From NCBI RefSeq assembly GCF_954871325.1, contig NC_088776.1, positions 51,540,569 through 51,604,568 of the forward strand: DNA of 64,000 nt, in the 5' to 3' direction. A program made the translations under genes and the position numbers. The notes below the pieces were generated by a model. That model was given only the letters and a program-made list of their open reading frames with translations. It did no database searches and was not told the origin of the DNA. Shown in pieces: positions 38,197-51,239 of the stretch. Positions within the stretch are counted from its first letter, which is position 1. Each line of letters begins with the position of its first letter. Source of the DNA: Gordionus sp. m RMFG-2023. Its lineage: Eukaryota; Nematomorpha; Gordioida; Chordodea; Parachordodidae.

Positions 38197-40026
38197 CTGA
38201 GGTTCGTCAGAACTTCCATCCGATAAGGCATCCATTTGAAAAGAGCCCTTGTAAAATGGGAATATTCTACGCTCCGGTTTGCTAAGAATATCAGCAGGTC
38301 TAAGCCTTGGCAGGGCATTATATTTTACAATGGGATCGATATCAAAATTAATCGAATTTGACATTCGGTCTTTAGAGCTTTTGTTGTGCGTTTCCATCAC
38401 GTTTTGAAAATCGTAAAATTGATCAGTGTAATTAACCATCAATGCCAAAGCGTCCGAGTTTATTTCATCCATATCTTTTGAGCCTTGTACTATATTTACC
38501 TCATTACCTCCAATTTCTTTTTTAGATATTTTATCGTGTTTGATTCGGTTAATTGCGTGGGATTTTCCTCTATTAGAGATACCACGGTCAGGTTTGACAA
38601 CACTAAATAAATATGTTCCACTATGCTTGGGATTTGATGGAGTGGGATGATTTAGTTTATATCTATGATCGCGCAATAAATTGTTGTCTGGAGTGGTTAA
38701 ACTTAAATAGGAACTAACCTCATCAATGGGAAATTTAATTTTCCCAGATTTTCCTTTAACGAAATCAAACCTTCTGTCACGCAAAAAGTTTCTCCCCCTA
38801 AGTGGAATCAATTTTAACGCGTTCGCCTTTTCCTGAGACTTGCCTACTTGAGTTTCAGCGCTCAATTTAATCATAAAAGATTTTTCACCATTCTTGTTAA
38901 CTTCTTTGGGAATATTTGGTAGAAAGTAAAACTGAAACGGCTTACCATGTTTAGTACTTGATTTAATATCATTTGGTCGGTTTCGATAATCAATATAATG
39001 GTGATTTTGTCGCTCGTGGTTCATTTTTGTCGTACGAGGGGTGCTAAAATAAATTGGATTATTCACACTCTCTTTGTCGTCTCCTATAATTATGGATGCC
39101 TCCGATATTCTGTTATTTTTATCTGGTTTGCCCAGTTGAAACCAATGATATCTTTCAATGTTAGCTAAACCCATGCCTTTTTTAAAATTGTCATTTATTG
39201 AAGATCCGTCAAAATTTGATAGATTTTCGTAAAATTTAAAAGTACTCTTCATAACTTTCATTTTGATTTTCGAAGGAATCAACTCGGGATCCAAGCTTTG
39301 GTATTTCATGTGGCTAAAGGCCCTAGCTATCTCAGATCGGATACCGTTTTCCTTATCGTTTAAATTATTATATAAGAGTTTATCCTGAAATCCAAAATTT
39401 TGTTTTCTATCTCTCACGGGCAAATGTTTATGCATAGTTTGCTCTGGATAGGGGATCTCTTTATGTTTGATTCTTTTTCTTTTTTTGCTCACACGTAAAT
39501 CGTTGAAGTATTCGTTGCTCGACATATCTCTCAAAGGTGTCCACCTGATTTGATAGGATGAGGGGAAAGTTGAATCGTAATCATTGGTTGAGGTCAACAA
39601 TATTTGGCTGAAATTGTATGTCGGGATTCTACCTTTTTCTGTTATAGTGGGATCGTTGTTATAGCCTTGTAACGCTATAGAGACACTAGCTGCTTTATTT
39701 GCCTTTGGCATAATTTCTTTTTCTGCATGATTTTCTATGAAAAAAGTAAAAAATGGACGAGAACTTAGTTTTTGCGATGGATTATTATTATCGGAAAATT
39801 CGCTAGGTTTATCTATATCATGGAAAATTTGCTTATTATCTGGTATTTTGTCTGTAGTAAATAATTTGACTTTGGGTATTGAAGTATGGTTTAAAAATTG
39901 GGATATTTTATCATTATTCCCTATGCCTGCTTGATTGTATTTATCAATGGGATCGTTATATAAGTAACTTTTATATTTGGCGAAGAGTCTTAGATCAGAA
40001 ATAATTATACCATCTCCTATGATAAA
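38197..40026 (-). CDS. long internal exon (610 codons) of an unrecognised protein
   Basis: The minus strand is open from an acceptor-like AATAG at 40027-40028 to a donor-like CAG|GTGATA below 38197, both phase 0. The frame extends about 100 residues upstream of its first ATG (39711), so that ATG is probably internal. The product is hydrophilic and K/N/S/D/R-rich, with basic runs such as SKKRKRIKHKE. No membrane segment, cysteine pattern or catalytic motif is visible. A frame this long in such AT-rich sequence is strong evidence of coding. The next exon downstream (below 38197) was not identified. I do not recognise the family. Confidence 0.68.
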
Positions 40027-40684
40027 CTATTTTTTTTTAAAATGATTATATAATCTTTATCATATTTAATTGGTGCTTCTCGATGCAAGTACGAAATATT
40101 AAAAAAATTTTTTAGCTATGCATTGATGATATTGAAGAAAAAAATATTTTATAGAAATATTTTAAAAATAGAAAATATATTAATCAGAAATTTATATAAA
40201 CTTTATTTAGCAATAGGAATATAGTTCATAAATGATTAAGGCCCCCTTTATATAAATATGTTAGTTTCAATGTGATTTTCCATATGTGTTATTTTTTCAA
40301 CTTTAAATTATAAGCGCATTTTTTAAATTTAAAAAAAAAATTGATTTTTCCGGAAATGTATATAATTTTGTTTTTTCCTATTGATCAAAATATGTATTGT
40401 GTAATAATAATTATATTTTTTTAAATGAATATACGAATTGTTATGCTTTGCTATTAATTATTTGTACTTACATGAATTTTCAAATTCATAATTAATAATT
40501 AATAATTTCTTATTAAAATATTTAATATTAAATATATTATGATATTTGAAGTAAAGAATTATCAAAGATTGATTTTAGATCAATTTTAAGGAAAAATGTT
40601 CACCATGTTCACCCACGTTAATTTATCTATCCTATTTAAAAATTAGCAATCGTTCACTTTTTTTTTTACATATTATAATTTTAC

Positions 40685-40798
40685 CATATAACCATTATAA
40701 GGTATATTTTCTTCAAATGAGTAGAGGTAATAAGACGAAAAATATTCGTGAGTTTTTATTAACAATTCTGGCAGAATTATAGCAAATAAAGTAACCAT
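40685..40798 (-). CDS. candidate first exon with signal-peptide-like start
   Basis: ATG at 40798 opens MVTLFAIILPELLIKTHEYF and reaches a donor ATG|GTAAAA in phase 0, matching the phase 0 acceptor of the 38197-40026 exon. The hydrophobic N-terminus could be a signal peptide, which would make the product secreted. The upstream frame is open but has no further ATG. The link to the long exon is an inference from phase and order. Confidence 0.35.
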
Positions 40799-41245
40799 AA
40801 GTTGATCATTGATAAATGCGAAAGAAATAAAAAAAATAAAATAAAATAAAAGGAGCCAATTCAAAATAAGGATGTCCTTAATTCAAAAGAGGATAGGATT
40901 TTACGAAGAATATATCTAAAAAATTGTCATGTCTATACTTTAGAAATATCTCGTCAATGCAATTATTAAAATTTGAAGCAATACGAAATAAAACATAGTG
41001 ATTTTAATTAATGCAATGTTGTCCTAAGTAAAATTAGGAATTTAATATTAAAAATGGAAGATAGGGGGCAAACCATTTAGTTTGTATGTATATAGTATAC
41101 GCAGCAGCTACTCCCAATCTCTATAAGGCAAAAACTAGCCCTTATCGGTAGATAAATCGTTGATTGAGAATCAGTACAAATTTAAAACGTTATATCTTAT
41201 TTGGCTATTTTTTAAAATATTGGGGCGGCTCTTTTTATATCTTTT

Positions 41246-42942
41246 CAGCTAAACTTTTATCGCGAAACACATTTTTGCTCATTTTATCGCGAATGTCGTT
41301 TATCGCGAACAAATTCTATAGCAAAGATAATATTGCGAAACCAATTATGAGTTTTCTTCGGCGAAACATTTATAGCGAAGACAATATCGCTAACCCATTA
41401 TCGCAAATTTATTTCCTCAAACCTTAACCGCGACTTTCGAGCGAAACTTTATAACGAACCCGTTATAGCGAAACTTTTATTGCGAACCCTTTATAGCGAA
41501 TTTTTTATCGCGAATGTATTTGCGCGAAGATATTATCGCAAGCGCATTACCACGAAACAGTAAATATATTTTGAAATAATTTATTTAAAGGAAAACAACT
41601 ATTCAATATCAATTTACCTACCAAGGTTTCTAAGATCATAAACGCAAAATGTTTTAAGGATATTTTGTTACTTATTATCTATTAAGTAGGCCAAAATTTA
41701 TCTGATGTGATAGAAAATAAATTAGCCAATTTCTTTCTAATCTCTCAATCATGGTTGTAATTACAGAGGGGATATTTTGATTCAAGTTTTTACCCACCCC
41801 TACCCCTCATCCCCTTACTTTTAAAAATGTGCCTTATGCCAGTAAAGTAAATTTTAACAAATATCCTAAAATGCTTAGAAATTTTTCCAATCAAGATAAA
41901 AAATACTGAAAGCTAAGAATTTTTGCGAATCTCAAATTATTTTTGAAAATCATTTAAGATTTTGCTAAGTAATTTTTTAACATTTTAAAAAAAAATTTAG
42001 TAAATTTTCCGAGTTATTAAGACATAGAGTAATTTTTAAAACTCAAAAAATCATACTTATGCACTTAAAAAAGAAATGGTAAAAACTGAGCGATATATTA
42101 TATTTTCTAAGAAATTAGTTAGCAAAATCATCTTTAAGGGATTTAGTAAAAATTAATTTAAGTAGTTTTGATTCTGAGTAATTAAGGAAAAAAATAATAT
42201 ATGCTGTAGTACTAATCATATGTATTGTAATTAAGCATTACATATTAGCTAAAGCTTCAGAATTAGTGCTTGCCGAAGTTTGACAAACTTCATGCTTAAG
42301 GCTACATCTTATGGATTCAAATTCCTACCCAAATTTTTTTGAACTAATATTTAATATATATGTAAACAGAAGAGATAAAAAAAATATCTACAAAGATCGT
42401 AAAATCATTAGATTGAAAATATTTAAATTGGAATCCCTTATACTTAAATATAATTTATTTTTGAATAGCCATTCAAAATTCGATAAAGACAATCTAATAG
42501 CTTATAACTCTGTTATATTATTCAATTAAAAAATGATCATAAAAATTAATATTTCAAAATAAAATAGTCGTCACTATTGGCAATTATCGCAATCCTCGTG
42601 ATATTAAATTAGCTATAATATTTTCGCGATATATGTCTCGCGAAATAGTTTCGCTATACGGTCTTCGCTATTATGGTTTCGCTGCAATGACTTCGCTATA
42701 AAATTTTGGCTATTATTAATTTGCGTTAAAAGTTTTGTTATAATGTATTCGCTTTAAAGGTTTCGTAAGGGTTTCTCTCGCTATGAAAAATTTGCGATAT
42801 TTTTTTCGCGGTATTATCTTTGCGGAATAGCATTTGCTAATGTGGGTTAACGATAAAAGTTTCGCTATAAAATCTATCCGCGATAAAAGTTTCGCTATAA
42901 AATTCATTCGCGGAAAAGTGTTTCGTGATTAAAGTTTCGCTG
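41246..42942. mobile_element. inverted-repeat element built of GCGAA arrays
   Basis: A left arm (41246-41560) is filled with irregular TTTATAGCGAAAC and TATCGCGAA units at 10-25 bp spacing. The right arm (about 42585-42942) carries the reverse complement (TTTCGCTATAAA, TTCGCGATA). The outer ends CAGCTAAACTTTTATCGCG and its partner starting CAGCGAAACTTTAATCACG (minus strand) match apart from three bases. The 1-kb spacer holds no convincing gene; the short frame at 42311-42529 looks like chance. No target duplication is evident. CAG-type ends with TATAGCGAA repeats recall pogo/Tigger-like elements, but that is a guess. Confidence 0.6.
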
Positions 42943-44287
42943 AATTGACATGAAACCGATTTATCAGCTTAGAAAATGATTAATGATGCTAAATCTTATG
43001 TACCTTATAAACTTGGCCTCCATTCAAAATAAAGCCATAAAAAGGGCTACAAATTTAAATAAAAATATTTCTGGAGCTGCCAGATAACAGCTTGATTTAA
43101 AACAAAATGTTAAAAACTAGAAAAATTCTAACAAGTAGGCAAAGATGAACGCCCAAAGATCCGATTAATTTCTATATTTCCAAAGTATTTTGTCCTACAA
43201 TTAATTAAATTGTAAATAGTTAACCGAAAGATTTGAATGCGCAATATTTGTTTTTTTTTAGAAAATTTAGGTATAAGTTATAATTATCTTCAACATTTTT
43301 TGTCTAATCCTAATAAATTGAAATGAATTAAATATTTTTTATAGTTTAAGGTTACTTCTACCTTATATCAAAATATAAAATTCAAATAAAGAATATAAAT
43401 GAAGATATATTCATTTTAAATTGAGGTTTATTAGATTCAGAACATTTTTGCCATTTTTTTTCACTATAGTATTGAAGTGTTAAGGAATCCATTTTATGAT
43501 TTTCCAACTAGTTAATTGATAATTTAAAAATTATTTTTAAAAAATTCCACCCTACCCAATCTAGCCTGAGTTTTGTAAAAAAAATATGAGGCCTGGACTG
43601 GATTTCAAAAATATAATCGTAACGGCTCACTCCGAGCCGTGTGGGGCCTAAAAGCCTTTGAAAAATTCCAACCAATGCCTCCCTTAAGATTCTTCTTTAC
43701 TAAGATTTCATCTCATTATTTTTGTTTTATTAATATTAATAGTTAAAAAAGGAAGAAAAATTCTAAACCTTGTAATATTAATCAAAATTTAAAAAAAAAA
43801 AAATTGTATAAAAAACTTACCAGTGGTATCATTAATGCAAGAACTTCTACCAAATGTGCCATTTAAGAAAATGGGAATTATTAAAGAAATAATAAAAAAA
43901 AAATATTAATTCACACTTTACAAAAAAAGATAAAAAGATTTATTTATTCATTTGCAAAAGAAAAAAAAACTTTTCATATATTTTATGATATATTTCTTTT
44001 TTTTAAATATTAGTATTAATTTAATATATTTATTAAAAATATATACTATACCTTTTCACCAGTTTATTTATTCATAACATTATAGTTTTTTTGACAATAT
44101 TTACTTTATAATAATTTTTTTATTAAGTTATTACTTTATTATTTTTGTTCAACAAAAAAAAATTTAAAGTTCATAATAACCGCAAAATAATCAAAGAATT
44201 GTTTTTTTAAAAAAAAAATAATTAATAATCTTTTATTTATTTTAGATGAAATACTTTATAGTTTATTAGGAATCGATGTGTTAGGTG

Positions 44288-44493
44288 TAGTGTTGTTAAA
44301 CGGCTCGATTTGAGTCGATTTTTAAAAACGGCTAACTCAATATCTTAGTCGAAAAACTGAGCCTCGAGATTTCGCTAAATCTTTGTGCCATCTATGACCA
44401 AAATCTTCTGGTTTGCGTAATATTTTTTTCTATAAAATATTGAGTAAGCCGTTTTTAAAAGTCGGCTCATATTGAACCGTTTAACAACCAATA
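44288..44493. mobile_element. TAGTGTTGTTAAAC-type MITE, copy 5 (best preserved)
   Basis: Ends TAGTGTTGTTAAACGGCTCG and CCGTTTAACAACCAATA, with near-perfect 8-bp flanks GTTAGGTG and GTTAGGAG. The longer subterminal stretch, TTTTTAAAAACGGCTAACTC, is also inverted at the other end. Confidence 0.78.
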
Positions 44494-46809
44494 GTTAGGA
44501 GGTAAAATTTTAATCTAAATTTAGGATTTAATCGCGGTTGTAATCTGCTAAAAAAAAAGGAATGATTTGTAAGTACTAACGTAATAGACATTTCCTAAAT
44601 TATTTGTTAAAAAACAAAATTCTTTTTATAAATAAAATTAAAATGAGCTTAAGTTAAATTGATTAGCTACGATCCTTCTCATAAATTCAAAATGAATAAA
44701 TTAATTTTTTAAAAAAATATATATTTATATTCTATTATAATTATATTTATTGTATATGTTGAAATATTAATCTATTATGTAATGGCCTAACAAATATACA
44801 CACTTATCCCTCGAACCGAACTTGTCCACATAACAAACTACAAAAAATTTTTCCCCACTTTCATGTATTTTTTTTTAATGGTAATTTATGAATATCAATA
44901 AAACTAAACAATGATTCAACTCTTTCAAGGTTGAGCAAACTATTGTGTAATAAATTAATTTTATTAAAAAAATGTGAAGAGAAATAAATTTAAAAAATAA
45001 ATACCTTAGTGTACCTTTTACATATAATGTGTAAAAAGTTCCCCGAATCCCCCTCCCAACCCCTTCTAAAAATGTTAATAAAAAATCGGGACATTTTTTA
45101 AATTTAATAAGAAGGGATTTAGAAAGATATAAATCATAAACAGCCGATTCGCCTCAGGTTCGAAGCCTGCATCGATAGCACAGCTTAGGTACTAAATGGC
45201 ATAGTTGTCAGAGTTTAGTCTTTTCTGACCTTCAGAGCCCAAATTTACGATATATTTAAAATCAAATAGAATTTTTTTTAAAAAAAACATTTATATCGTT
45301 TTTTATTTTGTAGTATGAAGGCAAACATTTAAAAGGTTTTAGTTAAAAATAATCCATTTTTTAACCTATTCATTATATTTTATATTTTCTTTTTTTTTAA
45401 AAAAAAATTTCCTATATTCTTTATTAAAACTTGACACTTTTGAAAAGTGAAATAAAAGGCAATGAACGTAGATTTTTAATAATAAAAAAAAATTTAATGT
45501 TAACTGGATTGAATTTTTTTTTAATTTATATTTTTTTTTACACTTTTCTTTTATTGGATTTTAAATTAGTTGACAAGATTAGAAAAGAAAGTCGTTAACT
45601 CTTATAAGAAATTTTCCTTTTAAAAAATATTTTTTGATAAAATATTAAAATTAAAAGTATATATAATAATTAAAGATGAACTTATAAAAATATAATTATC
45701 GAATAATTTTTTATTATTTCTTAATTAATTTAAAAATTAAAAATCCAAATTTATTTTTTTTTTTATTTTTTAAAAAAAAATCTTTCACAATTTTTAAGAT
45801 ATAAAGTTTATTTTTTCTTCTTTTTTTCTTCCCTAGTTTAATTAAGTTTGTTATAAAAATACTAACAATTATGAGCGTATCTGCGTCACTTAATATATTA
45901 TTTTACTTTATAACAATGGTGTATGTTACTACGCTAGGCATTAACATTGTTAGGCATCATCGTTAAAAAGTAAATATATTTAGTGCTTAAAAAAATGTTT
46001 TAACCATTATATTCATTATTTGTGTTAACTGAGGATGCTGCAAACGTCCATTAGGAGGGTAGGGTATATTTTTTTGAGTAAAATAGAATCATGATCGTTA
46101 TTATGCACCCTCAGTTAATTTTTAAATAAATTTTTTGAAATGCAAATTTATATCTCCCTCCCCTTTTCCCTATTATATTTCAATCCATTGATAGCTAATA
46201 ATTTAGAAAAGACCAAAATTATGAACATGTTTAATTTTTAAAAATAGCTTTCAGCAATAAATATTTTATCATTATACCATTGCTATGAAGTAAAATAGTC
46301 TTAGACTTTTCATATATTTCACTAATAAAATGCTTTAAATAAATGGATAAATTTACATTAAAATATATAACTCCATCTATATTTTTTAATTAATATTTCT
46401 AGGTTTACAAAACACCAAATCATAAAAAAATTATATTTTATAAAAAAAATACGTATTTAAAGAATTATAATAATATTTATAAAAAATAAAATTTCTTAAA
46501 TGTGTCATTTTATTTTAGTCATTGAAAAAAATTAGTCTTTTAAATTTATTTTTGCTATCTGAATTATTTTTTATTATAGTTTTGTAGTTTGTTTAGTTAT
46601 CTTAAGTTTCATTTTAGTTAATAATTCTCATACCTATTTTATACAATAAAAGATTGTTATTCTAAATATATATATTTTTTAAATAACTTAATGTCTCAGG
46701 TAAAAAGTTAAGGATAATAGACAACTTTTAAAGTGAGAAAATTTTAAAATTTGACGTCACTATTTTATTTAACTTTAAAATTTCCCAATATGTTTTTTTT
46801 AAATTTACC

Positions 46810-48240
46810 TTGGTTCTAACAGCCTTTTTTTGGCCTCTTTATTTGTATTGGTTTTTCAGCGAAATCAAACAATTCACACTTTGCCCTGGCCCACGTCCGA
46901 AGCTTTAAAAGGAAACAAATACACTCCGATCTTCAAAATACTATTTTTTTATTCCCATTGTTAACAACAACTTCAATCTGTGAATCTTGAGCACGAGAAC
47001 TTTCCAATTAATCAAAAGCCTCAGAAAAAATATCTATAAACACCAGAACGAAGCGAGGAATTTTATCTACGACAGCGGATCTCCTTAGAAATCTATCGAT
47101 GCATAGCATCGACTCCTCCCTTGAGTGACCCCAAACCTTATTAATTTTTTTAAAATATTTATTTAGTCTCTTATTTTTTATAGTCCTTTTAAGTCACCTT
47201 TTAGGCCACTTTCTTTTATTTTTTTTAGAAATAATTTATATATACAATACAGTATTTTTTTTATGTAAAAAATTTCTGCCATATTTTTATCCAAGATGTA
47301 TATATAAATATTACAAGCCCTTTTTAAATTAAATTCGTTTTATTTTAATAAAGAATTTTATATTTTAACTAAGGTTTTAGGCCATTCGAGAAGCATTATT
47401 TGTGATCTAGAAATATTTGTTGCTGGAACTCTTACAGTTATGTTTCGCATTTTGATATCCAACGAAAACTTAAACATGTATTCCATAGCATCGTTATATA
47501 TTTCTTGGATGCTTTTTATCGAGACTTTATTTTTGGAATACATCGTTTACCAATCTCTTAATGTATAAATGCTATAGGATTCTGCAGATTTTTCTGTTAT
47601 TCTTCCTGACAATCTGCCTCAAACTCCATATTTGATTAATCATTGTTTTAGTCATTTTATCACAGAAAATATCTTAAAACTCCTCATCATCTTCTTTCTG
47701 CCCATTTATAATATGCAATAATGTCAATTTACTAATATATACGAATCGATAGTCCTGGGAAATCTAAATATTTTCCTAACTGTTAAAACATTCTATGAAG
47801 GAATTGGGACTTCCGGTACATCAAATACATTCTCTTTACATCCTTTACCCATTTTAATAAAAATTTTTAACCTCTGGACCAATGCCTGGCCATCATACGA
47901 AGTATCTAGCAATTGATTTTATTGTGGTAAAGTTGGGATGACCTTATCTATTAATATGGGAAGTTTCCTTCACTAAGGGAACAGCAAATTGTTCTTTCCA
48001 ATATAATATGAGGCATATTTGTAAGTGTCTTATTTTCAAATTTTCGTATAAAGAACGGTTTTTTTATCAGCAATTTGTCGTAAGTCGACTTTTTTTTCAA
48101 AATATTGTGTGGCGTTTTGAGTTCCCTCTTAGACGTATCCAGGATTTAGATGAAGGAGGGAAAGTAGTGGTAGCTCAAGTTTTTCCCTATAAATTCATAG
48201 AAGAAAAATGTCTTTAAAATAATTGCCAAGTGTATGTCAA
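46810..48240 (-). other. decayed coding-like stretch, family not identified
   Basis: The minus strand has patches of coding-like composition, for example around 46860-47110 and 47358-47543, that do not join into a gene. One patch has a weak likeness to integrase-type cores. I treat it as a transposon or virus-like fossil of unknown family and do not assign function. It may instead be a worn host gene fragment. Confidence 0.3.
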
Positions 48241-48982
48241 TATAAATCTATGATTATAATAAAAAACAAAAAAAAAAGAATGACAATCAACGCTATACAT
48301 TATTACACATAAAACTTAAATATCATACCATTAGGATTATTAGAAATTAAAGCATTAGCAAATATAGTTGATTATTTCTTATAAATAATTTACTAAAAAA
48401 ATTTTTAATTATTAATCTAAACAACTGAATTTCTTAATGTCTTCAAGTATTCAATAAACACGCCATCATTTGTGTAAAAATATATTTCAATATATAATTT
48501 TACGTAAAATATTTCACTTATTTATAAAAATTTATATTTTATTTAAATCGCATTTAAATATAAATTGCAAGATATAACATTTTTCCAAAAGATATAATAT
48601 AAAAAATAATTAACCATTGTTTAAAAATTCATATTTTAATGAATGCTGAAAATTAATTATATAAATTTTAAAAAATTTATAATAACAATATATAATAAAA
48701 AAAATATAGTAATACAAATGTTTCCACAAGATAGAGCATTTAATAAATTACATTGATATATATTCATTTAAAATTTTTAAAAATAAATAGCATGCCGCGG
48801 CCGCCACTAATTTATTAGGCTCCGCGAAATCAGCCCTCCGCCGAACGCCAATAATATAATTTTAAAAAACCTCCGGTTAATTAAGGCTTCTGTGCACAAG
48901 TCCAGTCTTTCAAATTGCAAAGTGGCTATTAGGCTAGGATATATGAAATATTATTTGCAGATATTTGGCTTATTATATTTAT

Positions 48983-49218
48983 CAGAGACCTGCAGGCCCC
49001 GCCCTGCTCGGGTACACGGGCTGGGCAGTATTTTAATTTTTTAAATATACCCGGGCTGGGCTTAAAAAGTTAAATACCTGGGCCTTATCGTCATTATTAG
49101 CTATAAAAAAGAAAGATAAATGTAATATATTTTAAAATAGTCCGCCGGTACCAAAAAATTTTTAGAAAAAATTTCGGACCGGGCCAACCCGTGAAAATGA
49201 CACATATGCAGATCTCTG
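48983..49218. mobile_element. 236-bp CCGGGC-rich hAT-like MITE
   Basis: Ends CAGAGACCTGCAGGCCC and CATATGCAGATCTCTG, flanked by a perfect 8-bp duplication ATATTTAT (48975-48982, 49219-49226). The interior repeats ATACCCGGGCTGGGC, like the nested segments at 16642-16924 and 29551-29833. Confidence 0.82.
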
Positions 49219-49589
49219 ATATTTATATAGGTATAAAGTTCTTGGAGCCATAGAAGCCAAAGTGCATATATGATTAACTATTATCGGACGGTTATTTTTT
49301 GTCATTAATCTATTAGTTTTTAAAAAAAATTGGCACTAAAATCCAGTTTTTTACAAACGAAGCTGAAGAATTTTATATATATGTCAAAAAATTTAGATAA
49401 AAATTTTTAAATATAATTATAGTTCCTTTTTGGGAACCCAATTATGAAATTATGTTTTTAATTTAATTTTATAGTATTTCAATATGATAGTGTTTTATAC
49501 ATTATGATAGTGTTTTAAATATATACTATAAAATTCATTTATAATTTGAATTAATACTTGGTTTATAGAAAGATTGAGATTAATATTAA

Positions 49590-50910
49590 ATAAATTCTTA
49601 ATCAACAGAGAATAGGAAACTGATGTAGTTAGATCGAATTATAACAATGGCTATTCTTTGTCTAAGGTAAATGCCTTCATTTGTATTTTCGGTCCTCGAT
49701 GTAATGCGATGCCCTTGATCCTTGAAGAAGTCTAGGTCGTAAGTGCCAGAAGAAGTTAGCTTGTGGTAAATATTAGTATGAAGAAATGGTTGGGAGGTAA
49801 AACAGAAGAATATTTGGCAGATTTACTTTGTTCTGCGTAATTAATAGCATCATGGTTTAAGTTGAAGGATGCGAGTTAGTCTACACAAAAACTTACCACA
49901 TGGAATCTTAGATAAACCATCAGAACGTTTACTAACAAGAGTTGAAGGAATTCCAGTAGATTTCAAGGCAGAGATAAAGTGGCATTATATTTGGTATGTC
50001 TCATAAATATGCCCCTTTAATGTTTGCATTGTAGTGAGTGGCAACTTTTCGAGCCAGCGGGAGTCTGACAAAGTAAGCATGAGCTTGATATTGCCATATC
50101 GCAATTAAGTGCGAGTCCGATACCATGCCGTAGCTCATCGTTTGCAAATAATAAATCAAAATTATTGAAGGAATGTCTTCAAGAAATTCATAACCGTTTT
50201 GCCATGAAGTTGAAGAGAGAAGGGAATGTTCCACAGGTTGACTTCTCGGTTTAAGATGCAAATGAGTTGCTAACCATAAATAAATCCCAATTTCTCAACA
50301 ATGATGTTGAAGGAGGATCGCCTAGTAAGGGGACTTCTAGAGATAGATGATCTGAAAGAGTAGAGGTCTGGGTAAGTTGTTAATTTGTTGATGATTGGGT
50401 CCCATGATAAACGCAAAAATATGAAGGCACTGACAGAGAGTAGGGAAGGTTATAGTATTCCTATTCCATTTGCTTTGGTGGGTAGAGTAGTCTGTAGCCA
50501 AGATAATTCTCCAAACTTAAGATTTGATTATTTGTTCTGACAATATTTTGATCTCTTGTTCATAGGTAGCAAGCAGTATATTGAAAAATACGTTTGATCG
50601 TAGGGTGTAAAGAACCTTCCGAATTATAAGATAATTCTTTAGCAGGGATGCCTCCGGAGATGCAGTCATGAGTTTGTTTAAGATCCTTTGAAGTATCTGC
50701 AAAAATTTAGTGAAGGAATCTTCATTGCCCTAATGACCCATACTCTTTCACATTGCTGTTAAACCTGATATCATTTTGAACATTGCTGTTTAGGTGACAG
50801 TATTCACTCGATAGAGGATTTATTGTTCAGTGAAAATTATTTGGAGAATTTAGACCTATTGATAGACTTGAATGTAATTGCAAACAATAATGAGATATGT
50901 AAAATACTAT
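49590..50910 (-). pseudogene. decayed LINE (non-LTR retrotransposon), 3' part
   Basis: On the minus strand, pieces read in order SEYCHLNS, LLKNYLIIRKVLYTLRS, FGELSWLQTTLPTKANGIGI, NGYEFLEDIPS, ALKSTGIPSTL and NEGIYLRQRIAI. They align piece by piece with the plus-strand copy at 59075-60710, so they are the same family. The frame is broken many times. The 5' part (most of the reverse transcriptase) is absent. The two ORFs of 60-86 codons in this interval are fragments of it. Confidence 0.75.
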
Positions 50911-51239
50911 TGGTTTTTAAGATTAAGAGAATACTATTCCCATGAAGTTCACATTAAAGACAAAGAAATATTAGATATTTAATTTAAATAGATAAATCCC
51001 TATAATTTTATATTTATGCCTGATTCAAGCGAAAGCAGAAGCAGTCTATTATCTAATTTGGCTAATTGATTAAAACGTTAAGTGGATGTTAAAATTTTGC
51101 AGAAACTGCCATAGACATGAGGCTAATTAATTTAACTATTTTGAATAATGACCTCCTAACATATTAGCAGATAAAAATTTTAATGAGGTTTATTAAGATA
51201 ATGAGATTTGCATGGAAGCAACCTTTAGGAAGTTCAAAA

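Larger units (their letters stand above)
42943..48974. other. largely featureless AT-rich DNA
   Basis: Apart from the MITE at 44288-44493 and the decayed stretch at 46810-48240, no gene is visible. The sequence is dominated by A and T runs. A GC-rich block at about 48791-48845 is noted in the findings. Confidence 0.5.

Noticed and set aside
42311-42529. 72-codon frame inside the GCGAA element
   Set aside because: Composition follows the AT-rich background, with no motif or splice context.
45151-45175. tRNA-like T-arm (CAGGTTCGAAGCCTG)
   Set aside because: No A-box, acceptor stem or anticodon arm can be placed around it on either strand.
48008-48217. 69-codon plus-strand frame
   Set aside because: No motif; it overlaps decayed minus-strand coding-like sequence.
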